Notes under the pieces: generated by a model
What the model saw: the letters and a program-made list of their open reading frames with translations, nothing else
What the model was told of the DNA's origin: nothing
Database searches by the model: none
Origin: Streptomyces rhizoryzae
GTDB lineage: Bacteria > Actinomycetota > Actinomycetes > Streptomycetales > Streptomycetaceae
DNA length: 64,000 nucleotides
Assembly (NCBI RefSeq): GCF_023155275.1
Contig: NZ_JALMUV010000038.1
Coordinates: forward strand, 1-64,000
Direction: 5' to 3'
Program-made: the position numbers and the translations under genes
Shown: positions 42,062-50,601 of the stretch, piece after piece
How positions within the stretch are numbered: position 1 is the stretch's first letter
Layout: every line of letters begins with the position of its first letter

Positions 42062-42679
42062 GTGAAGGACGCACACGGCAGACATGTCACGGGACGGATC
42101 AGCTGGCGGAGGTTCGCCGTGCTCGCCGTCCCGGCCGTCGCCGGCACCGCAGCTCTGGGCATCGCCCTGGCCAACGGGGCGCTCGCGGCCTCGTTCGCGG
42201 TCTCCGGACAGCAGTTCAAGGTGTCCGCGGACAGCCTCACAGGGGACGGCTTCGCCCAGTACGGCAGCGTGGACGCCAACGCCAGGGGCGATCTGCTGCC
42301 GGTCGCCGTCACCGCGATCAAGTCCGCCGAACTGCACCGCCTGTGCCAGTCAGTCGTGACCCACCTGCCGGTTCTCGGTGACATCTCCCTCAAACTGACC
42401 GCTGGCAACGGCGACCCGGTCAAGGCCACCAACCTCTTCGTCGACGCCACCCAGCTCGCCGGCAACGCCTCGTTCCACCACATCGAGATCGGCCGGGACG
42501 CCTCAACGCTCACCAAGGGGCCGGACGACGCGCAGGGCCTACAGGACCTCTTCGCGCAGCAGGCCGACGACGTCTCCATCACCCAGCTGCGGCAGACCGC
42601 CTGGGCCACCAACGCCGGCACGTTCCGGCTCACCGGCCTGAGCATGAAGGTGTCCAAGGGCTCGAAGGAATGCTTCTGA
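42062..42679 (+). CDS. DUF6230-family secreted/anchored protein
   Basis: 205 residues from GTG with AAGGGGA upstream. The N-terminus (GRISWRRFAVLAVPAVAGTAALGIALANGALAA) is a signal peptide or membrane anchor. The mature domain (SFAVSGQQFKVSADSLTGDGFAQYGSVD ... SITQLRQTAWATNAGTFRLTGLSMKV) matches the actinobacterial DUF6230 pattern, a beta-rich extracytoplasmic domain of unknown function. A DUF6114 membrane-protein gene starts one base after its stop; the two families nearly always occur together. Confidence 0.78.
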   Translation: MKDAHGRHVTGRISWRRFAVLAVPAVAGTAALGIALANGALAASFAVSGQQFKVSADSLTGDGFAQYGSVDANARGDLLPVAVTAIKSAELHRLCQSVVTHLPVLGDISLKLTAGNGDPVKATNLFVDATQLAGNASFHHIEIGRDASTLTKGPDDAQGLQDLFAQQADDVSITQLRQTAWATNAGTFRLTGLSMKVSKGSKECF

Positions 42680-42680
42680 C

Positions 42681-43199
42681 ATGGGCGCCGCCCGAGCCCG
42701 GGACCGCTGGCGGCGCTGGCGCCGGGGGCGTCCCTTCTGGGGCGGGCTGGCGGCGGTGCTGGCCGGGGCGGAGATCTGCGCCCTGCCCCTGGCACCGCTG
42801 AAAATCATGCTCCAGCAGGGCATCGCCGGGATCCCCTCGGTGCTGATGGGACTGGTGATGGTGCTGATGGGCCTGTCGGCGTGGTTCGCCCCGCACTACC
42901 GGGGCCTGGCCGGCATCCTCACCGTTATGGGTGCCATGGCCGCCCTGGTGATGTCCAACCTCGGCGGCTTCCTGATCGGAACGGTCCTCGGCATCCTCGG
43001 CGGGGCTCTGATCTTCGCCTGGCAGCCGGTGGAGGCCGGGGGGCCGGGTGAGCGTGCGGCCAGCGCCTCGGACGGGGCCAGCGCCTCGGACGGGGCCGGC
43101 GCACCGGACGGGGCCGGGAGTTCTGGTGGGGGCGATGCGGCGGTCGGGGGTGGCTCGACCGGCGACGTGGACGCGTCGGGGGCGGCCGTGAACGCGTAG
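42681..43199 (+). CDS. DUF6114-family membrane protein
   Basis: 172 residues starting one base after the DUF6230 stop. Four hydrophobic segments (FWGGLAAVLAGAEICALPLAPL, GIPSVLMGLVMVLMGLSAWF, GLAGILTVMGAMAALVMSNLG, FLIGTVLGILGGALIFAW) are followed by a low-complexity tail made of SASDGA and APDGAG-type repeats. It probably holds or helps export the DUF6230 partner at the membrane; the function is not known. Confidence 0.78.
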   Translation: MGAARARDRWRRWRRGRPFWGGLAAVLAGAEICALPLAPLKIMLQQGIAGIPSVLMGLVMVLMGLSAWFAPHYRGLAGILTVMGAMAALVMSNLGGFLIGTVLGILGGALIFAWQPVEAGGPGERAASASDGASASDGAGAPDGAGSSGGGDAAVGGGSTGDVDASGAAVNA

Positions 43200-43246
43200 T
43201 GCAGAGGGATCGGCGACGTTCCGGGCGAGCGTCCGCTGCCGGGCGA

Positions 43247-43366
43247 CTTCTCGACCTCTCGACTACTCGGCCTCCCGCCCTTGCCCCATCGCGACTTCTC
43301 GGCTTCCCGACTTCTCGACTTCTCGACTGTTCGCCTCTTCGCCTCTTCGCCTCTTCGCCTCTCGTC
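43247..43366. repeat. Pyrimidine-rich repetitive tract
   Basis: Many copies of CTTCTCGA-type and GCCTCTTC-type octamers follow one another, giving a strongly strand-asymmetric C/T tract in the 430-base gap before the secreted-protein gene. It probably arose by slippage. Such a tract could form unusual DNA structure or mRNA leader structure; no coding function. Confidence 0.6.
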
Positions 43367-43627
43367 AGGTTCCGGGACATGCCGGGGGCGTCATGTGGAC
43401 GTCGGCGTCCCACACGCAGGCGAGTCCTGCACGGCATACGCGCGCCCCTACCTCCGCGGTACCGACCCTCTCCCCCACGCGCACCCATACGCATGCGGTC
43501 ACCGGCTCCCGGCCGAGGGTGCGCCATCGCGCGTGCCCAAACCGCCACCGCCCAGCCGCCAACGCCCACCGCACTCCCCCTCATCCGGCCCGGCTCCCCG
43601 GGCGCACACCGCACGAAGGAGACAGTG

Positions 43628-44305
43628 ATGACACAGCCCCTCCCCCGCACCGTGCTCACCGCGTCGGCCGGTATCGCGGCGGCCCTCGGACTCACCCTGG
43701 CCGTGACCGGCCCGGCGACCGCCCACGCCGCCGGCGGCCCGCGGACCGCCGCGGCCTCCACCACGGTGACGCCCGCCGGGCACGCGTTCAACGCAACGCT
43801 CACCGGCACCGCGACGTTCTCCGCCGGGTCGGTGACGGTGACCTGTTCCGTCTCCAGCTCCAGTGGCACGGTCCCGGCCGCGCCCGGCAACAGCAACGCC
43901 TCCGGGCCGGTGAGCAGCGCCATCTCGGCGCCCACGTACAGCTCCTGCACCACGAGCATGCCGGGTGTCAGCGCCACCGTCACCACGACCGGCGACTGGT
44001 CCGTCTCCATGCAGAACGGCGCACCGGTCACGGCCGCGCTGACCATGCCCACGACCGGTTTCGTCCTGAAGACCAGCGGCCTGGCCAGCTGCACGGTCAC
44101 GGCCGCGCCGACGTCGGCGGCGACCGTCAGCGGCACGTGGACCAACGGTGCGCCGTCCAGCCTGAAGTTCACCGATGCCGCGGTGCCGGTGAAGGTGGTG
44201 GGCGGGTTCGGCTGCCCGACGACCGCGACCAGCTCGAAGTTCAACGCCACCTACAAGGTCACTGACACCAGCGCCCCGGGCTCCCAGATCACCGTCACCG
44301 GCTGA
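43628..44305 (+). CDS. Secreted Thr/Ser/Ala-rich protein of unknown function
   Basis: 225 residues, ATG preceded by GAAGGAGA. A signal peptide (LTASAGIAAALGLTLAVTGPATAHAAG) is followed by a beta-rich mature region with alternating Thr/Ser/Val (FNATLTGTATFSAGSVTVTCSVSSSSG) and four cysteines (CSVS, CTTS, CTVT, CPTT) that may form two disulphides. No family could be named. It lies downstream of the DUF6230/DUF6114 pair, which also has an exported member; a shared envelope role is possible but unproven. Confidence 0.72.
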   Translation: MTQPLPRTVLTASAGIAAALGLTLAVTGPATAHAAGGPRTAAASTTVTPAGHAFNATLTGTATFSAGSVTVTCSVSSSSGTVPAAPGNSNASGPVSSAISAPTYSSCTTSMPGVSATVTTTGDWSVSMQNGAPVTAALTMPTTGFVLKTSGLASCTVTAAPTSAATVSGTWTNGAPSSLKFTDAAVPVKVVGGFGCPTTATSSKFNATYKVTDTSAPGSQITVTG

Positions 44306-44575
44306 CCCGGCGCACCATCCGGCCACGCACCGGCCCGGCCCGGCGTTGCCGCCGGCGGCACCCAGCCACCGGCGGCACCCCGTCGCGCACACAGGCGCCG
44401 AACAGCAGGAATGAGGTCCTGCGGGGGGCGGGGGCCGTGTGGCTACTGAACTTGATCGGGTGATGTCGGCCCTGTTCGTCTGACGGTGGTCGGGGCTTGG
44501 CGCGGGCAGGGCCAAGCAGTGGGTGCTGCTCAAGGGCTTGTTAGGCCGCTAGAAGCTCGCGTTGTCCCATGAGAA

Positions 44576-44622
44576 ACCCTTCAGGCACCTTCCTTGCGTG
44601 GGAAGGAAGGCGCCTGAAGGGT
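44576..44622. terminator. Long terminator hairpin after the passenger acetyltransferase
   Basis: A 20-base stem (ACCCTTCAGGCACCTTCCTT against AAGGAAGGCGCCTGAAGGGT, one G:T-type mismatch) with a seven-base loop, 17 bases past the acetyltransferase stop codon on the minus strand. Confidence 0.8.
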
Positions 44623-44638
44623 GCTTGAAGTTCGTAAC

Positions 44639-45121
44639 TCAGAACTGCCGATACATGAGATGCAGGCCGACGGCTCCGAGTTTCGGATGCATAAAGGCGC
44701 CGGGAACGGTTCCGAGAACATGGAACTCAAGGCGCTTGTAGAGTTCGACGGCGACGTGATTCGACTCGACCACGGCGTTGAACTGCATCCCTGCGTAGCC
44801 GCGTTCCTTTGCCCAGTTCACCGCGAATCGGCACAGGGCCGTGCCCACGCCCCTTCCTCGGGCGTCAGCGGCCACCATGAAGCTCGCGGTGGACACGTGA
44901 GAGCCAGGGCCGGGACGGTTCGTCCCCATCTTGGCCGTGCCCAGGACGCGTTCACCGTCGACCGCGACAGCGGTCAGTCCGGGCGGCTTCTCGATCCACA
45001 TGCGGGCTTCTTCTTCGGTCATATCGGGGTCGTAGGGAAACGTCTCCTGCTCCCGTACGACGTCCCTGATGATTCCCCACACTTGGGGCCAGTCGGACTC
45101 CTGGAATTCGCGGATCTGCAT
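44639..45121 (-). CDS. GNAT-family N-acetyltransferase carried by the IS630-type element
   Basis: 160 residues, intact. MQIREFQESDWPQVWGIIRDVV is the GNAT start, ASFMVAADARGRGVGTALCRFAV contains the acetyl-CoA loop (RGRGVG), and NAVVESNHVAVELYKRLEFHVLGTVPGAF is the C-terminal motif B region. It resembles MnaT/YncA-type amino acid or phosphinothricin acetyltransferases. It sits between the transposase stop and the left inverted repeat and has a dedicated terminator, so it looks like a passenger gene rather than disrupted host DNA. Confidence 0.82.
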   Translation of the reverse strand: MQIREFQESDWPQVWGIIRDVVREQETFPYDPDMTEEEARMWIEKPPGLTAVAVDGERVLGTAKMGTNRPGPGSHVSTASFMVAADARGRGVGTALCRFAVNWAKERGYAGMQFNAVVESNHVAVELYKRLEFHVLGTVPGAFMHPKLGAVGLHLMYRQF

Positions 45122-45157
45122 GGTGATGAGGCTACTGACTTTGAGTTCGTGATGCCG

Positions 45158-46019
45158 TCAGGTGTCCATAAGCAGGCCAGTGTTGGCAAGACAGCCGTCG
45201 ACCACGTCCGGCCGGTACTGAATCTGCTTGAGTCTGCGCTTGACGGCCCGGGTGATGTCGCCCAGGTCGGCGGCTGCGAGGTTGCCGATGTCGCGTTTGA
45301 CCAGCGACCAGATGCCCTCCTGCGGGTTGAGATCCGGTGAGTATGAGGGATCAGCCGGGGCCGCTGGCCGGACTTGTGGCAGGTCATCCCGGCCATCGAG
45401 ACTCTGCCGGAGCCACGTCCTCGGACCCGCACCACTGGGGTGCGGCCGATGCGGCCCCAACTCCTGGCGCGCGGCGACGTCATCGACTGCCCTGCCTCGT
45501 CCTCAAAGACGATCCAGCCGTTGCACGCCGCCGCGGTGCTTTTACCCGCGGCCACACCTTCTTCTTCCACCGTTCGACCGCTTCCTCGTCGCGCTCGATC
45601 GCCCGCCGCACGGGCTGCTGCCACGACCAGCCGTTGCGCTTCAGCAGCCCCCACGTGCCCTCCACCGTGTAGGAGATGTGGAATAGCCGGCCGATCAGCG
45701 TCTTCACTCGCGCCAGCGTCCACCGCTGATCCGCCCAGCCATGGACGGGTGGGCCGCGTTGCAACTCCTGATCCAGCCGAGCGAACTGGCTATCGCTAAG
45801 CTTCGACCGCCCGGGCGAGCCTTTGGACAGGACCCCTGCCTCGCCCTGCTCGCGCCAGGCTCGGCGCCACCGTTCCACCGACCCCTCGCTCACGCGTAGC
45901 GTGACTGCGATCACCCGGTTCTTCTCCCCGTGCTCGAAGCGTTCCACAGCTTGCAGCCGGATTCGCTCCCGCACGGCCCTCCCGGCGTCGGTCAGCCCGC
46001 CGCCCTGCGCGTATCTCAC
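45158..46019 (-). pseudogene. IS630-family transposase, frameshifted with internal deletion
   Basis: Starts at GTG 46019. The N-terminal HTH half is intact (AGRAVRERIRLQAVERFEHGEKNRVIAVTLRVSEGSVERWRRAW), followed by the winged region GPPVHGWADQRWTLARVK. Near 45500 the frame shifts; the first catalytic Asp lies in the new frame as GWIVFEDEAGQSM. After GMTCHKSGQRP about 75 codons are missing, including the second Asp (the WDN motif). A third frame continues YSPDLNPQEGIWSLVKRDIG with the final catalytic acid to a stop at 45158. It cannot make an active DDE enzyme. Confidence 0.85.
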
Positions 46020-46085
46020 GCCCCGCAGCTACCGGAGGCAACCGGCAGCGGTCAGACGAACAGCCCCGACATCACCCAATCAAGT

Positions 46086-46610
46086 TCAGTAGTGTCTGAG
46101 GTTCCGGCGCCAGCGGATCTCGCCGTCGTGCCGTTCCTCGGTGGGGGTGAGTCCGGCGGCGTTGGCGACGGCGGCGGATGCCTGGTGTTCGGGGTGGATG
46201 TGGGCGATGACGGTCTGTACCGGCTGCCGGCTCAGCCAGTCGACCAGGCCGCGGGCCGCTTCGCTCGCGATGCCCTGCCGCTGCCACGGAGTTCCCACCA
46301 CCCAGGCGATCTCGGCAACGGTGCCGTGGCCGGTCGTCGTCGCGATCGTGGCCTGGACCGTACCCGCCAGGCAGGACTCCGCGCGGAAGCGGATCACCCA
46401 GTTCAGCCAGGAGACGGCTGGATCGGGTGAACCGGCGGCCAGGCGCCGGTAGCGCGAGCGCAGGGATTGCGGGGTGTCCGGGGCGCCGCCGATGAAGGTG
46501 TGCAGCGCCGGATCGGAGAGCACCACGGCCATCTCTTCGGCGTGCCGGATCTCCAGCGGAAGCAGCTCCAGCCGCTCGGTGCTGAGGGGCTCGGCCACGA
46601 AGGTGCTCAT
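46086..46610 (-). CDS. GNAT-family acetyltransferase whose stop codon is supplied by the IS630-type element
   Basis: 174 residues, RimJ/RimL-type: LSTERLELLPLEIRHAEEM, LNWVIRFRAESCLAGTVQATI, EIAWVVGTPWQRQGIASEAARGLVDWL and HPEHQASAAVANAAGL. The last codons read LRHY then TGA, in which TA is the target duplication and CTGA the first bases of the element. Without the insertion the codon after His would be TAG, so the element landed in the original stop codon and lengthened the protein by one Tyr. Function is probably preserved. Confidence 0.85.
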   Translation of the reverse strand: MSTFVAEPLSTERLELLPLEIRHAEEMAVVLSDPALHTFIGGAPDTPQSLRSRYRRLAAGSPDPAVSWLNWVIRFRAESCLAGTVQATIATTTGHGTVAEIAWVVGTPWQRQGIASEAARGLVDWLSRQPVQTVIAHIHPEHQASAAVANAAGLTPTEERHDGEIRWRRNLRHY

Positions 46611-46943
46611 ACCGCCACCGCCGAGCGCGGCCGGGCGGGGTGGGCTGGTGCCGACGGGGCGCCGGCGTGGGCGAGGCGGTGGCGTTGGTTCGCGGTCCGC
46701 CGCCCTTGCCGGGTGGAACGCACCGGGCGTCGGCCGGACACGGGGTCAAGGCTCTGCATGGGCCGATCGTCGCACGGGTCCGTCGGCGGCAAGTCCGCAG
46801 GGCGAGGCTGCCGTCCGCCCCGATTGCCGTTCCGCAGAGTCTTCTTGAGCCGGTCGGCGCGCAGGCCGAGGGTGGTGTTCACCCGTGATCGGTGGCGGGT
46901 GAGCGCCTGTTGACGGCCAGGGCCGGTCGGCGGCTGCTGCGCG
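46611..46943. other. Intergenic stretch without a recognised gene
   Basis: About 330 bases between the RimJ/L-type acetyltransferase and the beta-lactamase remnant. One minus-strand open frame (about 90 residues, Arg-rich) lacks any recognisable domain and is not called. Confidence 0.35.
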
Positions 46944-47488
46944 TCAGGAGGTGAGGGCGGCGACGAGGTGGGTCGTGGCCTCGGCGAGCAGGTGGTCTTG
47001 CGGTGGCGTGGTGTAGCCGGGGCGGTCGGACATCAGGGCGATCACGAGCGGGGCGGTGTGCGGCGGCCAGACGAGGGCGACGTCGTTGGCGCGGCCGTAG
47101 TCGCCGGTTCCGGTTTTGTCGGCCACGTAGGTGAGGTGCCGGTCGAGGTGGCTGAGGGGGTGGCGGTGCAGCACCGCCGCGGCGGCCAGCGCCTTGAAGG
47201 GGGAGCAGAAGGCGAAGCGTTCGTCCGCGCGGTACGAGACGCCGGTGCCGGTCGCCACGGCGTGGACGCCGAGCCGGGCGCCGTAGGTGCGTTCCCGTGC
47301 GGCGAACGGGGCGACGGACCGTGCGGCGCCCGGGGATCGGCCGGGGGCGGTGGCGCGGCGGCTCGGCTCCGGGGTGGGTGGGGCGGAAGGCCGTCGGCCC
47401 TGGGCGCAGCCGGTCAGGGGGAGGAGGGCGGCGACGGTCAGGAGCGCGCGGCGGGACGGCCGGACCGCCCAGCCGGCATACGGGTCAC
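46944..47488 (-). pseudogene. Class A beta-lactamase remnant with large internal deletion
   Basis: From GTG at 47488 a frameshift soon leads into a lipoprotein signal (ALLTVAALLPLTGC, lipobox LTGC). FAARERTYGARLGVHAVATGTG and FAFCSPFKALAAAAVL follow, with SxxK present as SPFK. LDRHLTY then runs straight into VADKTGTGDYGRANDVALVW, so about 135 residues holding the SDN motif and the Glu166 loop are missing in frame. It cannot hydrolyse beta-lactams. It is downstream of an intact paralogue on the same strand and probably arose by duplication. Confidence 0.82.
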
Positions 47489-47588
47489 CTGCTTTCGTCG
47501 GGGAGAAGGCGGTGGGGGCGGCGGGCGTGAGAGGTGCGGTGAGAGGGCGGGCAGGCGGCCGGGCGAAGAGGAAGAGGGGAAAGGAGCG

Positions 47589-48509
47589 TCACTCGCCCGG
47601 GGCGATGCGTTGGGCGATGATGCGGGCGGCCTCCCTGATCAGCGCGTTCTCCACCGGGGCGTCCTTGGTGGCCTTGGACGACAGCACGGCGAGCGCGATC
47701 GGGGTGTTCCTGGTGGTCCAGGCGACGCCGACGTCGTTGGCGGAGGCGTAGTCCCCGGTGCCTGTCTTGTCGCCGACGGTCCAGTTCTGCGGCAGGCCGG
47801 CACGGAAGCGCTGGTCGCTGGTGGTGTTGCCCTTGAGCCAGGTGACGAGCTGTGCGCGATCGGCACTGGACAGGGCCCGGCCCAGGGCGAGCTGCTCGTA
47901 GGTGGCGCCGATCGCCTCGGGGGTGGTGGTGTCGCGCAGGTCGCCGGGGAGGGCGGTGTTGAGGTCGGGTTCCCAGCGGTCGAGTCGGGTGACCCGGTCA
48001 CCGAGCGACCGGAAGAACGCCGTGAGTCCGCCCGGGCCGCCGATCTGCCGGAGCAGCAGGTTGCCCGCCGCGTTGTCGCTGTACTGGATGGCCGCGGCGC
48101 ACAGGTCGTGCACGGTCATACCGGTGTCGACGTGCTCCTCGGTCCTGGGCGAGTTCGGCATGATGTCGGTGGACGGGTAGTGGATCACCTTGTCCAGCGG
48201 TGCGCAGTGTGCCTGGTCGCGCAGGACCGCGGCGGCCGCGACCGTCTTGAACGTGGAACACAGCGCGAAGCGTTCCTGCGCACGGTGGGCGATGACCTGA
48301 CCGGTGCGGACGTTGCGGGCGTAGACGCCCAGCCGAGCGTCGTACCGGCGCTCCAGGTCGCTCAACTCTGCTGCGGCGCCGCGGAGTTGGCGGGACGTGC
48401 CGCGCGCCCAGGCGGTCGTGGCCGTCCCCGTGGTGGCGAGGACGGCGGTGGAGGCGGCGAGGCCGGCCTTGAGCAGGCCGCGGCGGGGCAGAGAGGTGGC
48501 ACGGGTCAT
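47589..48509 (-). CDS. blaL: Class A beta-lactamase, Tat-exported
   Basis: 306 residues from ATG at 48509. A twin-arginine signal (LPRRGLLKAGLAAS) ends near AWA (residue 35). All class A motifs are present: STFK (Ser85-Lys88), SDN (144-146), EPDLN with general base Glu180, and KTG (248-250). It would hydrolyse penicillins in the extracellular space. It is divergent from LysR and serine-active-site regulator genes, the same arrangement as the blaL/blaA/blaB locus of Streptomyces cacaoi, so expression is probably inducible by beta-lactams. Confidence 0.93.
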   Translation of the reverse strand: MTRATSLPRRGLLKAGLAASTAVLATTGTATTAWARGTSRQLRGAAAELSDLERRYDARLGVYARNVRTGQVIAHRAQERFALCSTFKTVAAAAVLRDQAHCAPLDKVIHYPSTDIMPNSPRTEEHVDTGMTVHDLCAAAIQYSDNAAGNLLLRQIGGPGGLTAFFRSLGDRVTRLDRWEPDLNTALPGDLRDTTTPEAIGATYEQLALGRALSSADRAQLVTWLKGNTTSDQRFRAGLPQNWTVGDKTGTGDYASANDVGVAWTTRNTPIALAVLSSKATKDAPVENALIREAARIIAQRIAPGE

Positions 48510-48658
48510 GTGCGGAGGTCTCCCGGTTCGTTCGTGCGCCGTTGGGGTCTCGATGCCCGCCCACGCGTGGCATCGACGGGTACAGCGAAGCAGCCGTACT
48601 CCATCCATGTCCAAGAGTGAACATTGAAGGTGCCATAACTTCTTGATATGACTCCAGG
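48510..48658. promoter_or_regulatory. Divergent blaL/blaA promoter region
   Basis: 149 bases between the divergent starts. The right part is distinctly AT-rich (ACATTGAAGG, CATAACTTCTTGATATG), the likely place for BlaA binding and the two promoters. LysR sites usually fit T-N11-A, and the ATAACTTCTTGATAT segment is a candidate; no exact consensus was verified. Confidence 0.5.
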
Positions 48659-49669
48659 ATGGACCTGCTCGCGCACCTCGATGCCTACGTCGCCGCCGTC
48701 GACGAGGCGAGCTTCTCGCGCGCGGCCGAGCGGCTCGGGATCGCCCAGCCGCTGCTGAGCCGCCGCATCAAGACGTTGGAAGCGCACTTCGAGGGCCAGT
48801 TGTTCGACCGTTCGCGGCGCCAGGTGGCGGCCACCGAGCTGGGCCTTCTGCTGCTGCCGTACGCCCGGGAGGTGCTGGACCGGGCCCAGCGGCTGCGCCA
48901 TGTCGCCCGGTCGGCCAGGCAGTCGGCGGTGCGCGCGGTCGGCGTGCCGGCGGACTGCGGGCCGGCCGCACTGGCCCGGATCATCCGCGCGGGCGCCGAC
49001 CACGGCACCACGTTCGCCGTACGGGAGCTGCCCCCGGAAGAGCGTCTGGCGGGCCTGGCCGACGCGTCGCTGGCGTACGCGCTGGTGCGGGTTCCGCCGG
49101 AGAACGCCGTGCTGCGCGTGCCGCTGGGACTGGCGTCCGCCTCCGCGGACGGGCCGGGCGCTGCGCGCCCCGCGGCGTCCGGGGAGCGGCCGCGGACGCG
49201 TCGGCGCACGGTCCACCTGGAGGATCTGCGGCCGCGGCGCGGGAGTGGGGGGCGGTCCGGGCGGTCGGCCGCGGTGCCGGTTCTGACGGTGGCGGAAGAG
49301 CACGTTCCGTACGCGCGGGACCGGTTGGGCCGGGCCGTGGCGCGGGCCGGGCTGCCGGAGTCCGCGGTGCGCGCAGCCGGTCCCACGGCGGCCGCGTTGG
49401 CCGAGACGCTCGCCGGGCAGGCGATGCTGCTGTGCGCGGAGCCGTTCGCCCGGCGGCACGGGGCGCGGTGGGCGCCGCTGGCCGATATCTCCCTGCACCG
49501 GGGGTACGACGTGCGGGCGGCGCACCGCGACCGGGGGCCGGTGCAGGTGCCGCCCTGGCTGGTCGCGTTGCTGGCCGCGGCGGTCGGTGCCGCAGCCGCC
49601 GGGACGGCCACGGCGGCAGCCGCGACCGCGGGCGAGGACGTGCCGTCCAGGCTGGCGGCGCGCGGATGA
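48659..49669 (+). CDS. blaA: LysR-type activator of beta-lactamase
   Basis: 336 residues. The HTH is LDAYVAAVDEASFSRAAERLGIAQPLLSRRIKTLEAHFEGQLFDRSRRQVAATELG. The effector domain is less typical, with an Arg-rich insertion near 190-215 and an Ala-rich C-terminus (VALLAAAVGAAAAGTATAAAATAG). Its position opposite blaL and its four-base overlap with a cytosolic penicillin-recognising protein gene match blaA of S. cacaoi, where BlaA is required for blaL induction. Gene name rests on context plus family. Confidence 0.85.
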   Translation: MDLLAHLDAYVAAVDEASFSRAAERLGIAQPLLSRRIKTLEAHFEGQLFDRSRRQVAATELGLLLLPYAREVLDRAQRLRHVARSARQSAVRAVGVPADCGPAALARIIRAGADHGTTFAVRELPPEERLAGLADASLAYALVRVPPENAVLRVPLGLASASADGPGAARPAASGERPRTRRRTVHLEDLRPRRGSGGRSGRSAAVPVLTVAEEHVPYARDRLGRAVARAGLPESAVRAAGPTAAALAETLAGQAMLLCAEPFARRHGARWAPLADISLHRGYDVRAAHRDRGPVQVPPWLVALLAAAVGAAAAGTATAAAATAGEDVPSRLAARG

Positions 49670-50601
49670 CCGCCCGGCAGGCACCCGGTCCGGTCTGCGT
49701 CGCGGACGACGCGGAACTCTTCGAGGTCGCCGAGACCATCGCCGCGGAGTGGGCGGCCGTCGGGATCCGCGGCGCGTTCCTCGCCAGGCATCTCGACACC
49801 GGCGAGCAACTCGGCTTCGGCATCGATGAGTTGGTGCCACTCGCCTCGGTGGCCAAGGTCCCGCTCGCGCTCGTCGTCCTGGAACGGATCGCGACCGGCG
49901 CCCTCGACGCGGCGCGTCCCGTCGTCATCAACCCCAACGCCAGCAGCGTCGGGCCCACCGGACTGGCAGCTTTCCGGTATCCGGCCACCGTGGCCGTCGG
50001 GGACCTGCTCCACATGATGCTGTCGGTCAGCGACAACGCCGCCGCCGACGCACTGTTCGACCTCGTGCCGCCCCGGGAGGTGGACGCGCAGCTGCGGGCG
50101 TGGGGCTGCGCCGGTATCCGCCTGCGCCACCGGATGAACCGCATGTACGAGTGCGCCGCCGGCGCGGCCGGCAACGACTTCTCGCTCGCCCTGGAACTGG
50201 CCGTGCGCGACGACCACGCCGGGCGCCACCCCATCGAGACGCTGGATCCGGACCACGCCAACGCCGGTACCGCCCGCGGCCTGGTCGACCTGCTGGCGCG
50301 GGTCTGGCGGGACGAGCTCGGCCATCCCGACGCCCGTGCGGAACTCCGCCGCCTGATGGGACGGCAGGTCTTCACCCAGCGCCTGGCCGGTGAACTGCGT
50401 GCGGACACGCTCCGGGTGAGCGGCAAGACCGGCACGTTCCTGCATCTGCGGCACGAGATCGGGGTGGTGGAGTCCGAGGCCGGTGACCGGGTCGCGATGG
50501 CCGCCCTCACCCGCTCCGACCGCCGCGCCAACCTCGCACCCGATATCGACCTGGCCATCGGCACCAGCGCCCGGCTGGCCTTCGAGGCGTTGCGGGGGTG
50601 A
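49666..50601 (+). CDS. blaB: Cytosolic serine beta-lactamase-like regulator
   Basis: 311 residues, ATG overlapping the blaA stop. It has the penicillin-recognising motifs SVAK (Ser61-Lys64), SDN (122-124) and KTG (254-256), yet no signal peptide or lipobox, so it is cytoplasmic. The loop carrying Glu166 in true class A enzymes is not recognisable. In S. cacaoi the equivalent BlaB has these motifs, no beta-lactamase activity and is needed for blaL expression. It is therefore taken as a regulatory or sensory partner of BlaA. Confidence 0.85.
   Translation: MTARQAPGPVCVADDAELFEVAETIAAEWAAVGIRGAFLARHLDTGEQLGFGIDELVPLASVAKVPLALVVLERIATGALDAARPVVINPNASSVGPTGLAAFRYPATVAVGDLLHMMLSVSDNAAADALFDLVPPREVDAQLRAWGCAGIRLRHRMNRMYECAAGAAGNDFSLALELAVRDDHAGRHPIETLDPDHANAGTARGLVDLLARVWRDELGHPDARAELRRLMGRQVFTQRLAGELRADTLRVSGKTGTFLHLRHEIGVVESEAGDRVAMAALTRSDRRANLAPDIDLAIGTSARLAFEALRG

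Larger units (their letters stand above)
44446..46089. mobile_element. IS630-type element with acetyltransferase passenger, 1644 bp
   Basis: Terminal inverted repeats start CTGAACTTGAT at 44446 and at 46089 on the opposite strand; 36 of the first 39 positions agree. A TA dinucleotide flanks both ends (44444-44445, 46090-46091), the target duplication of IS630/Tc1 elements. Inside, both on the minus strand, are a damaged IS630 transposase and, beyond its stop, an intact GNAT acetyltransferase with its own terminator. The element is non-autonomous now but has perfect-looking ends. Confidence 0.85.

Noticed and set aside
46607..46882. 91-residue minus-strand frame (MNTTLGLRADRLKKTLR...)
   Set aside because: Only a short start looks protein-like; the rest is Arg/Pro-rich and no family was recognised.
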